Both the position numbers and the translations under genes were made by a program. A stretch of DNA of 64,000 bases from JABMOV01 sp964344305. GTDB lineage: Bacteria; Fidelibacterota; Marinisomatia; Marinisomatales; JABMOV01. The DNA is taken from positions 1 to 64,000 of the forward strand of contig CAYFMT010000008.1 in the NCBI GenBank assembly GCA_964344305.1, in the 5' to 3' direction. Positions 52,221 through 60,498 of the stretch are shown in pieces. Within the stretch, counting starts at the first letter, position 1, and every line of letters starts with the position of its first letter. Below the pieces are notes generated by a model that was given only the letters and a program-made list of their open reading frames with translations, had not been told where the DNA came from and searched no databases.

Positions 52221-54359
52221 TTGAAAAGACTAACACATATTCTTTCAATTGTCTATTGTTTCCTTGCGCTTGGATTTTCACAGTCTGAGCAGCCTGGAAT
52301 ACGCAAAGTCAACTTAGATACTGATCACCGATTTTCAGGTGACAAGCAATATCAGGTGATTGAAACAGAGTGTGAAAAGCCCTTGACAGTTCGAGTGGTG
52401 TTTCAAGATAAACCTATTGCCAATGTGGAGGTTTTCTATTCCGTCGTTCATGTTCCAAAAAGTGCAAAGGGGTATCGCCTGTCTCCGTCTAGTGGACGCA
52501 CTGATAATGAAGGGTATGCATCTGTTCGGTTCACAACCGGCTCTAAAGACGGAGATTACATCATTTCTGCAAAAATCCTGAGTCAGCATCCTGACAATAG
52601 CGAAACCGTTTTTACCATCCATGCAAGAAAATCAAACTGGGTCTTCTTACTGGTTATGGGATTGCTAGGGGGACTTGGATTATTCCTTTTTGGCATGGAA
52701 ACCATGAGTAATGGGTTGAAACGAACCGCCGGAAATAGAATGCGCTATATCCTGGAGAAATTGACTTCAAATCGTGTGATAGGTATGTTTGTTGGTGCCT
52801 TTGTGACTATGGTTATTCAAAGTTCAAGTGCCACCACTGTTATGCTGGTGGGATTTGTACACGCTGGACTCATGCATTTCGCCCATGCCATTGGAGTGAT
52901 CCTTGGAGCAAATATTGGTACGACGGTAACAGCACAGCTCATTGCGTTTAAAATCACGGATTACGCGTTGATCATGGTGGCAGTGGGTGTAGGATTAACC
53001 ATGTTTAGCAGCAGGGAAGTTTATCGTCATATCGGATCAGTAATCTTTGGATTTGGGCTTTTATTCTTTGGCATGCATCTTATGTCTAAAGCCATGGTAC
53101 CATTACGATCCTATGAACCCTTTATCGATCTGCTGGTTAAACTTGAGAATCCTGTACTTGGTCTTCTCATTGGTGCAATCTTTACCGCCCTTATCCAGAG
53201 CAGCAGTGCATTTACCGGTATAGTCATTGTCCTGGCAGTTCAGGGAGTGCTCACACTTGATGCAGGAATTCCACTCATCTTAGGTGCAAATGTGGGTACC
53301 TGTGTAACGGCAGGACTGGCCAGTATAAACGCCACACGAAATGGAAAACGGGTTGCCCTCGCTCATGTTGGGATCAATATTGGTGGTGTGCTGTTATTTT
53401 TATTCTGGATACCTTATTTCGCAGATCTCGTTCGGTGGATCTCTCCATCTTCAGAATTGATAGGAGCTGCTAAACTAGCGGCCGAGACGCCGCGACAGAT
53501 TGCCAATGCCCATACTATCTTTAATGTAGGAACGGCACTGATATTCTTGCCACTCGTCAACCAGTTTTCGAACATGGTATATCGATTACTGCCTGTGCGG
53601 GAAGAAATAGTGGATAAGGGACTTGAACCAAGGTTATATCATCTTGATGATGAAATGATTGCGACACCGGCCATTGCTATAAACCTGGTCATGGCCGAAA
53701 TTTCTACCATTGTTCGATTGTTGCGGAGCATGATCACCTCGATCATAGAACCATTTACCGGCGATCCGAATCAGACAGATCCAAGCCATCCAGACCTATC
53801 CTTGCTTGAGGGAATCCATATGAGAGAGGAAAAGATCGATTTCCTCGAGGAGAAGGTTTCTGATTATCTCGTTTTGTTAAGCAGGCAAACGCTAGACTAT
53901 GAACAGGCACAGGAAGTATTTGGGCTCATGTCCGTCGTAAATGATATGGAAAATATTGGTGACATCGTGGAGGAGAGACTATTGCCACTTGCCCAGACTT
54001 ATATGAATGGTGAAACCAAGTTTTCTGAGGAGGGAAAAGCAGAATTATTGGCATACCATCTTGTGGTGGTTAAACAGGTTTCCAGGTTGGGAAGCTTTTT
54101 CAGCAAGTTCAAACGTAAGCGCATTGTAAAAATTATCCGAAAAGATGCAAAATATGCTGACATGGAACGAGATTTTAGAAGCATGCATATGAAGCGTGTT
54201 CAGAAAGAAAAAAAGGAATCGGTTGTTACCCATGATATGCATATGGAAGTCATGGACATGTTACGACAAATAAATGGGTACATCTCCAGCATCGCACGCA
54301 CTCTCATGACGGTAATCCCAGAGGAAGATGTAAAGCAGGAGAATGGAATATCCCAATGA
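52221..54359 (+). CDS. Na/Pi cotransporter family protein with N-terminal secreted domain and PhoU tail
   Basis: 712 residues from TTG 52221. A signal peptide (to ~GFS) and a ~110-residue Ig-like domain (VFQDKPIANVEVFYSVV...GYASVRFTTGSKDGDYIISAKI) come before the NptA/PNaS transporter core, which has the inverted repeats GLGLFLFGMETMSNGL...QSSSATTVM and LLFFGMHLMSKAM...QSSSAFTGI. The last ~180 residues form PhoU-like helices. The Ig-like front domain is unusual for this family. It should move phosphate with Na+. First gene of the polyphosphate cluster; its stop overlaps the CHAD gene (ATGA). Confidence 0.92.
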   Translation: MKRLTHILSIVYCFLALGFSQSEQPGIRKVNLDTDHRFSGDKQYQVIETECEKPLTVRVVFQDKPIANVEVFYSVVHVPKSAKGYRLSPSSGRTDNEGYASVRFTTGSKDGDYIISAKILSQHPDNSETVFTIHARKSNWVFLLVMGLLGGLGLFLFGMETMSNGLKRTAGNRMRYILEKLTSNRVIGMFVGAFVTMVIQSSSATTVMLVGFVHAGLMHFAHAIGVILGANIGTTVTAQLIAFKITDYALIMVAVGVGLTMFSSREVYRHIGSVIFGFGLLFFGMHLMSKAMVPLRSYEPFIDLLVKLENPVLGLLIGAIFTALIQSSSAFTGIVIVLAVQGVLTLDAGIPLILGANVGTCVTAGLASINATRNGKRVALAHVGINIGGVLLFLFWIPYFADLVRWISPSSELIGAAKLAAETPRQIANAHTIFNVGTALIFLPLVNQFSNMVYRLLPVREEIVDKGLEPRLYHLDDEMIATPAIAINLVMAEISTIVRLLRSMITSIIEPFTGDPNQTDPSHPDLSLLEGIHMREEKIDFLEEKVSDYLVLLSRQTLDYEQAQEVFGLMSVVNDMENIGDIVEERLLPLAQTYMNGETKFSEEGKAELLAYHLVVVKQVSRLGSFFSKFKRKRIVKIIRKDAKYADMERDFRSMHMKRVQKEKKESVVTHDMHMEVMDMLRQINGYISSIARTLMTVIPEEDVKQENGISQ

Positions 54360-55279
54360 GCAATATGATTGTGTACCAGGATCATATACAATCCTACCTG
54401 AAGAATCGTTTTGACCTGATGCTAAAGCACAGGACTGCATTTATTGATACAGGTAAGTCAGAATCGCTTCATCAGTTCAGGGTCAATGGGAGACGGTCAC
54501 ACAGTCTGGTGCGATTTCTAGCAATTCACAATGACAGAAACACCTGGAAACCTATAGCCAAATGGATTCGCAAAACAACAAAACCCCTTGGCAAATTAAG
54601 GGATCTGGATGTGGCTATTGAACATATGGACTCCATTGGATCCATAAATCAAACAGGGAAAATGTTTTTCCTGGATATGGAAAAATCCAGAGATAAGCGA
54701 TGTCGCAAGTCTCAACAACGGTTGAAATCGAACCACATAAATGATGCGGTGGAACCCTTCCAAAAGATCATTGGCAGATCGATGTTTTACAATCTGGAGC
54801 ATGCCCTTGAGTACTACCTTCAGTCTTCCATGGATATAGTCAAAAACCGTGGAATAGATTTTGATGACAATCCCTGCAGGAAAACCATTCACGATCTACG
54901 TATTGATGTGAAACGACTTAGATATCTGCTTGAAGCGTTTGGAGTTAAAAAGAAAACCATTAATTGGTGTAAAAAACTACAGGACTACATTGGTGCAATT
55001 CATGACAGGGAAATTCAATTGCAACTATTTTTGGTGTGGTTGGGAAACACATACGATTTAAAAAAGAAACACATTCGAAATCTGGAAAATGAAGTCCTCG
55101 AAAAATTTTCAACTGTTGATTTACTAGAATCCTGTCTGATTGGGCTACCTGGGGATTTTCCCACGGATGACTCAATCTTCATTGCATCTCGTTTGATTGC
55201 TGACAGGGACAGGATTTATTCGGAGTTCCTTCAGTATTGGAACTCTGATAACAATCTTTCTAACAAACTACTAACCTGA
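54356..55279 (+). CDS. CHAD domain protein (polyphosphate-binding)
   Basis: 307 residues, helical, with the conserved CHAD repeats of basic residues and histidines: LHQFRVNGRRSHSLVRFLA near residue 37 and HDLRIDVKRLRYLLEAFG near residue 180. CHAD domains bind inorganic polyphosphate through this basic channel and are found on polyP granules. It overlaps the Na/Pi gene and is followed 10 bp later by the basic HhH protein. Confidence 0.92.
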   Translation: MSNMIVYQDHIQSYLKNRFDLMLKHRTAFIDTGKSESLHQFRVNGRRSHSLVRFLAIHNDRNTWKPIAKWIRKTTKPLGKLRDLDVAIEHMDSIGSINQTGKMFFLDMEKSRDKRCRKSQQRLKSNHINDAVEPFQKIIGRSMFYNLEHALEYYLQSSMDIVKNRGIDFDDNPCRKTIHDLRIDVKRLRYLLEAFGVKKKTINWCKKLQDYIGAIHDREIQLQLFLVWLGNTYDLKKKHIRNLENEVLEKFSTVDLLESCLIGLPGDFPTDDSIFIASRLIADRDRIYSEFLQYWNSDNNLSNKLLT

Positions 55280-55289
55280 GGGGGTAAGA

Positions 55290-55817
55290 ATGAGCAAAGA
55301 TGATTTAACAAGGATAAAAGGTGTAGGCGTTCACAAGGCTCGATTGCTCACGGAAAATGGGTACACGACATTTGAGGATGTTTATCGTGCAAAAAGGGGA
55401 AAAATCGCCTCCATTCCATCCTTTGGAGATTACAATGAACGGATGATCAAGGAGTCTGTGATGGATTTCGTCCATGATCAGGAATTGAGTCAAAAGGAAC
55501 TGGAGCCTGTTTGGAATCGCAAGTTAAATAAGGTAAAGAAACGACTCATCGTGGGTCGAAATGCTGTGCGATCCAAGGCAAGAAAGATAAATGCCAATTA
55601 TAAGAAGGATTTTGATAAATTGATCAACCAGATTATTCGCATTTCTGATGGCAAGAAGATGGATCTAAAAGAAAAATCTGTAAAAGAAATCAAGTCTGTT
55701 TCAAAAATGCTGAAGAATCTCAGCGAGAATCCGTCAAAGAAAGATGTAGCAAAGGTTTTGGATAAAGTGCATTCAACGCGAAAAGCTATTAAAGCCCTGA
55801 AAAAGAAGAAGAAATAA
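55290..55817 (+). CDS. Very basic helix-hairpin-helix protein in the polyphosphate cluster
   Basis: 175 residues. The N-terminal ~60 residues hold a helix-hairpin-helix of the DUF4332/RuvA type (LTRIKGVGVHKARLLTENGYTTFEDVYRA). The remainder is a lysine-rich helical tail (RLIVGRNAVRSKARKINANYKKD...) ending in a run of lysines. It should bind DNA or another polyanion; in this setting polyphosphate is an obvious candidate. AGGGGGT precedes ATG 55290. I do not know a named family for the whole protein. Confidence 0.75.
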   Translation: MSKDDLTRIKGVGVHKARLLTENGYTTFEDVYRAKRGKIASIPSFGDYNERMIKESVMDFVHDQELSQKELEPVWNRKLNKVKKRLIVGRNAVRSKARKINANYKKDFDKLINQIIRISDGKKMDLKEKSVKEIKSVSKMLKNLSENPSKKDVAKVLDKVHSTRKAIKALKKKKK

Positions 55818-55826
55818 ACCGGAGTA

Positions 55827-56714
55827 ATGATGCCCGAAGATAAATTTGATCCTTATGAATACGCTGACAGGATAGAGATGTACTATTCTCCGCATGGACT
55901 ATCCAAAGAGGATTTAATCAGACAATCCCTGGCAAAACTTGAACGTTCAGAAGAATTAAAACCGTACCAGGCGGAATTGATAAAACTTCAGAGCCATATT
56001 GAAAAAACTGGACATAAAATCATCATACTTTTTGATGGCAGGGATGCGTCAGGGAAAGGTGGTACCATCCGACGCGTCACACGGTATATGAATGAGAAGC
56101 GATATCGCCTGGTGGCTCTTGGGAAGCCGTCAGAACGGCAACAGACTGAACTACATATGAAACGCTATATCGAACAATTTCCCACTGCAGGTGAAGTCGT
56201 ATTGTTTGATCGCAGCTGGTATAATCGGGCCATGGTGGAGCCCGTTCTTGGGTTTTGTACAAAATCGCAATATCAGAAATTCATTGATCAGGTCAACACA
56301 TATGAAGAGAATTTCATTGCTGATGGAAAAACCACACTCATTAAACTGTATTATTCGGTGAGCAAACGGGAACAGGCAAAACGATTTGATCGAAGGAAAA
56401 ACGACCCTCTCCGGCAGTGGAAACTCAGTGAAGTTGACCTACAGGCACAGGAGTTATGGGAGGAATTCACTGAAAAGAAATTTGCCCTGTTGAAGAAAAC
56501 AAACACAAAGGCAAATCCCTGGTATATTATTCGATCAGATGACAAGCACAAAGCACGTTTGGAAACCATGAAGCTCATCTTAAACTCCGTTCGTTACCGG
56601 GGGAGAAACAGACAACTTGATTTCGATATCAATAAGGATGTGGTGATTTCGGGTGACAGGGAACTAAAAATCATGATGAAACAAAAAAAGAAACATGGTT
56701 ACTTTAAACGGTAG
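55827..56714 (+). CDS. ppk2: Polyphosphate kinase 2 family protein (first copy)
   Basis: 295 residues, one PPK2 domain. Walker A is FDGRDASGKGGT (70-80), the Walker B region is VVLFDRSWYNRAMVEP (125-139), and the lid RFDRRKNDPLRQWKLSEVD follows. PPK2 enzymes transfer phosphate between polyP and nucleotides; single-domain proteins of this type usually make NTP from NDP. Compared with the next gene, several positions next to Walker A differ (DGRDAS versus EGRDAA, RRVTRYMNEKRY versus KRITEHMNPRGA), so specificity may differ. Starts 9 bp after the HhH gene. Confidence 0.93.
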   Translation: MMPEDKFDPYEYADRIEMYYSPHGLSKEDLIRQSLAKLERSEELKPYQAELIKLQSHIEKTGHKIIILFDGRDASGKGGTIRRVTRYMNEKRYRLVALGKPSERQQTELHMKRYIEQFPTAGEVVLFDRSWYNRAMVEPVLGFCTKSQYQKFIDQVNTYEENFIADGKTTLIKLYYSVSKREQAKRFDRRKNDPLRQWKLSEVDLQAQELWEEFTEKKFALLKKTNTKANPWYIIRSDDKHKARLETMKLILNSVRYRGRNRQLDFDINKDVVISGDRELKIMMKQKKKHGYFKR

Positions 56715-56728
56715 CATTGGAGGATACC

Positions 56729-57634
56729 ATGGGTGAATCTCAATCCAAACCGACGAAGGATCTGAAGCTGAAAGGTAATGCCATTTCAGAAGGAGTAGCG
56801 GTTAAAAACCTGGACAAGAAAAAGGGTAAGGGTCGAGTCCCTGTCTATATTAAAAAGCATGTCCTTGAGTATGAAAAGGAGTTGAAAAAATTGCAGATTG
56901 AGCTCCTGAAACTCCAGAATCATGTTAAGGACAAGGGTTTGAGAGTGATTCTGCTTTTTGAAGGAAGGGATGCAGCAGGTAAAGGCGGTACCATCAAACG
57001 AATTACAGAGCACATGAATCCACGAGGAGCAAGGGTTGTGGCTCTGGAAAAACCCAGTGACAGGGAATCAACGGAATGGTATTTTCAGCGGTATGCTCAA
57101 CACCTGCCTGCATCGGGCGAAATTGTACTGTTTGATAGAAGCTGGTACAACCGTGCTATGGTAGAACCTGTCATGGGGTTTTGTACCGACGAGCAAAACA
57201 AACGATTTCTAAAATACACACCTCTATTTGAACAGATGCTCGTAAAAGATGGGATCATCCTGTTCAAGTTCTACTTTTCGGTATCCAAAGCGGAACAACT
57301 CAGAAGATTTGAAAGCAGAAAAACCGATCCATTGAAACAGTATAAAATTTCCCCTGTGGATATGAAGGCTCAGGAATTATGGGATCAGTACACCATTCGG
57401 AAATTCCAGATGATGACTGAAACCAATCGCACACGAGCTCCATGGACTATCATCCGTTCTGATGTGAAAAAGAAGGCAAGACTAAATTGTATTAAATACA
57501 TACTGATGAATATCGATTATGCAGGATCCAATACAAAGGGGTTTAGTATTGACCCTGAAATCGTCATCTCCGGGATTGATGAAATAAAGCTTATGGAAGA
57601 AAACCTGTTGAAACCGGGAGAATTGCCTGGGTAG
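56729..57634 (+). CDS. ppk2: Polyphosphate kinase 2 family protein (second copy)
   Basis: 301 residues from ATG 56729, chosen over TTG 56717 because GGAGG lies six bases before it. The PPK2 core is close to class I enzymes: FEGRDAAGKGGTIKRITEHMNPRGARVVALEKPSDRE, IVLFDRSWYNRAMVEPVMGFC and RRFESRKTDPLKQYKISPVD. A ~45-residue basic N-terminal extension (LKLKGNAISEGVAVKNLDKKKGKG) precedes it. It is the last gene of the cluster; a GGAACC...GGTTCC repeat follows at about 57639-57662. Confidence 0.94.
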   Translation: MGESQSKPTKDLKLKGNAISEGVAVKNLDKKKGKGRVPVYIKKHVLEYEKELKKLQIELLKLQNHVKDKGLRVILLFEGRDAAGKGGTIKRITEHMNPRGARVVALEKPSDRESTEWYFQRYAQHLPASGEIVLFDRSWYNRAMVEPVMGFCTDEQNKRFLKYTPLFEQMLVKDGIILFKFYFSVSKAEQLRRFESRKTDPLKQYKISPVDMKAQELWDQYTIRKFQMMTETNRTRAPWTIIRSDVKKKARLNCIKYILMNIDYAGSNTKGFSIDPEIVISGIDEIKLMEENLLKPGELPG

Positions 57635-57848
57635 ATCAGGGAACCAGATGATAGGGACTGGGTTCCAGGGATTTGTTAGATATCATCGTATTCTTTCAGT
57701 AACCTGGCTCTCTCAGCAACCGGATTTCTTCGTCATTCCGGGGGAGAGCAGTGACAGAAGAACCTCTAAACAACCGCATCACAAGGTCCAATAATATTTC
57801 CTGACAATATGTATAAATGATTCAATTATAACGTGTAACCATCATCTA

Positions 57849-57875
57849 TTAGCACTCATCAAATCAGAGTGCTAA
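57849..57875. promoter_or_regulatory. CIRCE operator (HrcA binding site)
   Basis: TTAGCACTC, nine bases, GAGTGCTAA: an exact match to the CIRCE consensus, 90 bp before groES. It is the binding site of the heat-shock repressor HrcA, which must be encoded elsewhere in the genome. Confidence 0.97.
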
Positions 57876-57881
57876 TAACTG

Positions 57882-57909
57882 TTGAAAATCCAACTGTCAT
57901 TTGCATAAT
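57882..57909 (+). promoter_or_regulatory. Candidate groES-groEL promoter
   Basis: TTGAAA, 16 bases, CATAAT, starting six bases after CIRCE. The spacing and hexamers fit a housekeeping promoter that HrcA could block. Not verified; FCB-group promoters can deviate from this form. Confidence 0.45.
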
Positions 57910-57964
57910 TTCACCGCCGAAAAATTTAATTAAAACCTACTTAACCAATTAAGGAGTTAAACAT

Positions 57965-58255
57965 ATGAGTCTAAATCTGAAGCCATTGGCTGATCGAGTT
58001 GTCGTTGAGCCCCTGGAAGCGGATGACGTTTCTACCGGTGGTATCATCCTCCCGGATACAGCCAAAGAAAAACCACAGCAGGGCACCATTGTCGCTGTTG
58101 GACCGGGAAAGCACAGTGATGCTGGAACCCTGGTTGAAATGTCCGTTAAAACCGGTGACAAAGTTCTCTATGGGAAATTCTCTGGGACAGAAGTTACCGT
58201 AGACGGAACAGATTATCTTATCATGCGCGAAAGCGACGTGTTAGCAATACTATAA
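57965..58255 (+). CDS. groES: Co-chaperonin GroES
   Basis: 96 residues, the heptameric lid of GroEL. Typical sequence: LKPLADRVVVEPLEADDVSTGGIILPD at the N-terminus (mobile loop) and VLYGKFSGTEVTVDGTDYLIMRESDVLAIL at the end. AAGGAG precedes ATG 57965. It is under CIRCE/HrcA control with groEL, which starts 14 bp after its stop. Confidence 0.97.
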   Translation: MSLNLKPLADRVVVEPLEADDVSTGGIILPDTAKEKPQQGTIVAVGPGKHSDAGTLVEMSVKTGDKVLYGKFSGTEVTVDGTDYLIMRESDVLAIL

Positions 58256-58269
58256 GAGGATTAACTATT

Positions 58270-59904
58270 ATGGCAAAACAAATTGAATACGGTCTGGAAG
58301 CTCGCTCAGCCATGAAATCCGGTGTGGATCAACTGGCCAATGCAGTAAAAGTGACGCTGGGACCCAAAGGACGTAATGTTGTTATCGAAAAGAAATTCGG
58401 TGCACCTACCGTCACAAAAGATGGTGTGACTGTAGCAAAAGAAATTGAACTTGAAGACACACGGGAAAACCTTGGTGCACAGATGGTTCGTGAAGTGGCA
58501 TCCAAAACATCTGATGTTGCCGGTGATGGAACTACCACAGCAACTGTACTGGCTCAAGCCATTATCACAGAAGGTATCAAGAATGTGACTGCAGGCGCTA
58601 ACCCAATGTCCATTAAACGTGGTATCGATGCAGCCAAAGATGCAGTGGTTGATCACATCAAATCACAATCCAAGGACCTGCCTGATTCAACGCAGATTGC
58701 ACAGGTAGCCACCATCTCTGCAAACCATGACAAAGAAATTGGTGATAAAATCGCTGAAGCCATGGAAAAAGTTGGAAAAGATGGCGTCATCACTGTGGAA
58801 GAATCCAAAACAGCAGAAACCTATCTCGATTTCGTTGAAGGTATGCAGTTTGATCGCGGGTATCTGTCCCCATATTTCGTTACCAATTCAGAAAACATGG
58901 AAGCAGAACTGGAAGATCCTTATGTGTTGATCCATGACAAGAAGATCAGCAATATGAAAGATCTTCTTCCTTTGCTGGAAAAAGTCGTGCAGACTGGCAA
59001 ACCCATCCTGTTGATTGCGGAAGATATCGAAGGTGAAGCCCTGGCAACACTGGTAGTGAATAAACTCCGTGGAACGTTTAAAGTCCTGGCAGTGAAAGCT
59101 CCTGGATTTGGTGATCGTCGTAAAGCCATGCTTGAAGATATTGCTGTCCTCACAGGTGGAACAGTCATCTCTGAAGAGCAGGGATATAAGCTGGAAAGCG
59201 CCACTCTGGATTACCTCGGTACCTGCAAACGTGTTGTAAGCGACAAAGACAACACAACAATTGTGGGTGGATCCGGTTCTACTGATAGTATCAAAGCCCG
59301 TATTAATGAAATCAAGGTTCAGATCGAAAAAACATCTTCTGACTATGATCGGGAAAAACTACAGGAACGACTCGCAAAACTCTCTGGTGGTGTAGCTGTT
59401 CTCTATGCAGGTGCCCCGACAGAAGTGGAAATGAAGGAAAAGAAAGCACGCGTTGAAGATGCACTTCATGCAACCCGCGCGGCCGTAGAAGAAGGCATTA
59501 TCCCTGGTGGTGGTGTTGCACTTCTACGCGCTGTCGAAGCTCTGGATGGACTGAAAATTTCAGATAGCCAGCAGGTGGGTGTAAGTATTATGCGTCGTGC
59601 GCTGGAAGAACCCATTCGTCAGATCACAACCAACGCAGGACTTGAAGCATCCATCGTGGTTCAGAAAGTCCGTGAAGGAAAAGATGATTTTGGTTACGAT
59701 GCCCGCAATGATGAATATGTTAACATGTTCAAAGCAGGGATTATTGATCCGGCCAAAGTTGCTCGTGTGGCGGTTGAAAATGCAGCCTCCATTGCAGGCC
59801 TCCTTCTCACAACGGAAGCTTCCATAACGGAAATTCCTGAGAAAGATCCACCGGCACCGGCAATGCCAGATCCCGGCATGGGCGGAATGGGCGGTATGTA
59901 CTAA
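58270..59904 (+). CDS. groEL: Chaperonin GroEL
   Basis: 60-kDa ATP-dependent chaperonin, 544 residues. It shows the ATP-binding LGPKGRNV and GDGTTTATVLAQ segments, the AAVEEGIIPGGGVAL signature and the C-terminal GMGGMGGMY tail. It follows groES and is closed by a strong terminator. Confidence 0.98.
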   Translation: MAKQIEYGLEARSAMKSGVDQLANAVKVTLGPKGRNVVIEKKFGAPTVTKDGVTVAKEIELEDTRENLGAQMVREVASKTSDVAGDGTTTATVLAQAIITEGIKNVTAGANPMSIKRGIDAAKDAVVDHIKSQSKDLPDSTQIAQVATISANHDKEIGDKIAEAMEKVGKDGVITVEESKTAETYLDFVEGMQFDRGYLSPYFVTNSENMEAELEDPYVLIHDKKISNMKDLLPLLEKVVQTGKPILLIAEDIEGEALATLVVNKLRGTFKVLAVKAPGFGDRRKAMLEDIAVLTGGTVISEEQGYKLESATLDYLGTCKRVVSDKDNTTIVGGSGSTDSIKARINEIKVQIEKTSSDYDREKLQERLAKLSGGVAVLYAGAPTEVEMKEKKARVEDALHATRAAVEEGIIPGGGVALLRAVEALDGLKISDSQQVGVSIMRRALEEPIRQITTNAGLEASIVVQKVREGKDDFGYDARNDEYVNMFKAGIIDPAKVARVAVENAASIAGLLLTTEASITEIPEKDPPAPAMPDPGMGGMGGMY

Positions 59905-59925
59905 AAAGTACAAACCCATAGATGT

Positions 59926-59956
59926 AAAAACCCCGGCACAAGTGTCGGGGTTTTTT
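59926..59956 (+). terminator. Rho-independent terminator of groES-groEL
   Basis: CCCCGGCAC, loop AA, GTGTCGGGG (one G-T pair) flanked by A-run and TTTTTT. Located 27 bp after the groEL stop. Confidence 0.95.
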
Positions 59957-60043
59957 ATTATATCTACAATAGTATTCTATTTCTCAATCAAATCTCAATT
60001 TTTGTCATTTTTACCAGTTGTCGGATCTATAAATTCATCAAGA

Positions 60044-60454
60044 TCAGGATTCTTCGACATATTTCTTGAAGTTAGCAAGGATGGCCTGCCATCCTGCTCG
60101 CTGTTGATCATCAGTATTCGATCCTTCTGCTTCAAAAGCCTCTGTTAATATGGTCTGGTTATTATTTGTTTCGAATTTGATTTCAACTTTCCGGCCATCG
60201 GACATTGTATAGGAAATATATTTGCCATAATTATTCGTATTATATTTCCATGTGAAATCAAAACCCACGCTTCCGTCTTTTGATTCCATTCTCCAGATAA
60301 ACTTTCCACCAGGCACGAGATTGTTGATAGCAGAAGGACAGCACCATTCATCTGTGGCAAAATTCCATTGAATAATATGATCAGGCTGGGTCCAATAGTC
60401 CCAAACCTTATCAATGGGGGCATGTATGCTGGTTCTTAACTATATCATCATCAT
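60044..60454 (-). pseudogene. SRPBCC (AHSA1-like) gene with in-frame amber stop at codon 5
   Basis: On the minus strand, ATG 60454 behind AAAGGAA opens a 137-codon frame of normal SRPBCC/AHSA1 length. Codon 5 is TAG (60442-60440). After it the frame is intact: TSIHAPIDKVWDYWTQPDHI, DEWCCPSAINNLVPGGKF and the C-terminal QRAGWQAILANFKKYVE. There is no later start codon before the conserved N-terminal strand; the next usable one (GTG 60316) loses a third of the fold. Either the gene is freshly inactivated, the base is an assembly error, or the codon is read through. Confidence 0.7.
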
Positions 60455-60498
60455 AATTCCTTTATATAATCGAATTAGCTGGTGATGGTGGCTGGTTT

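Larger units (their letters stand above)
57635..57964. other. Intergenic region between ppk2 and groES
   Basis: 330 bp. The first part has a weak inverted repeat (GGAACC/GGTTCC) that may end the polyphosphate transcript. The middle has no gene. The last 120 bp hold the CIRCE operator, a promoter candidate and the groES ribosome-binding site AAGGAG. Confidence 0.6.
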
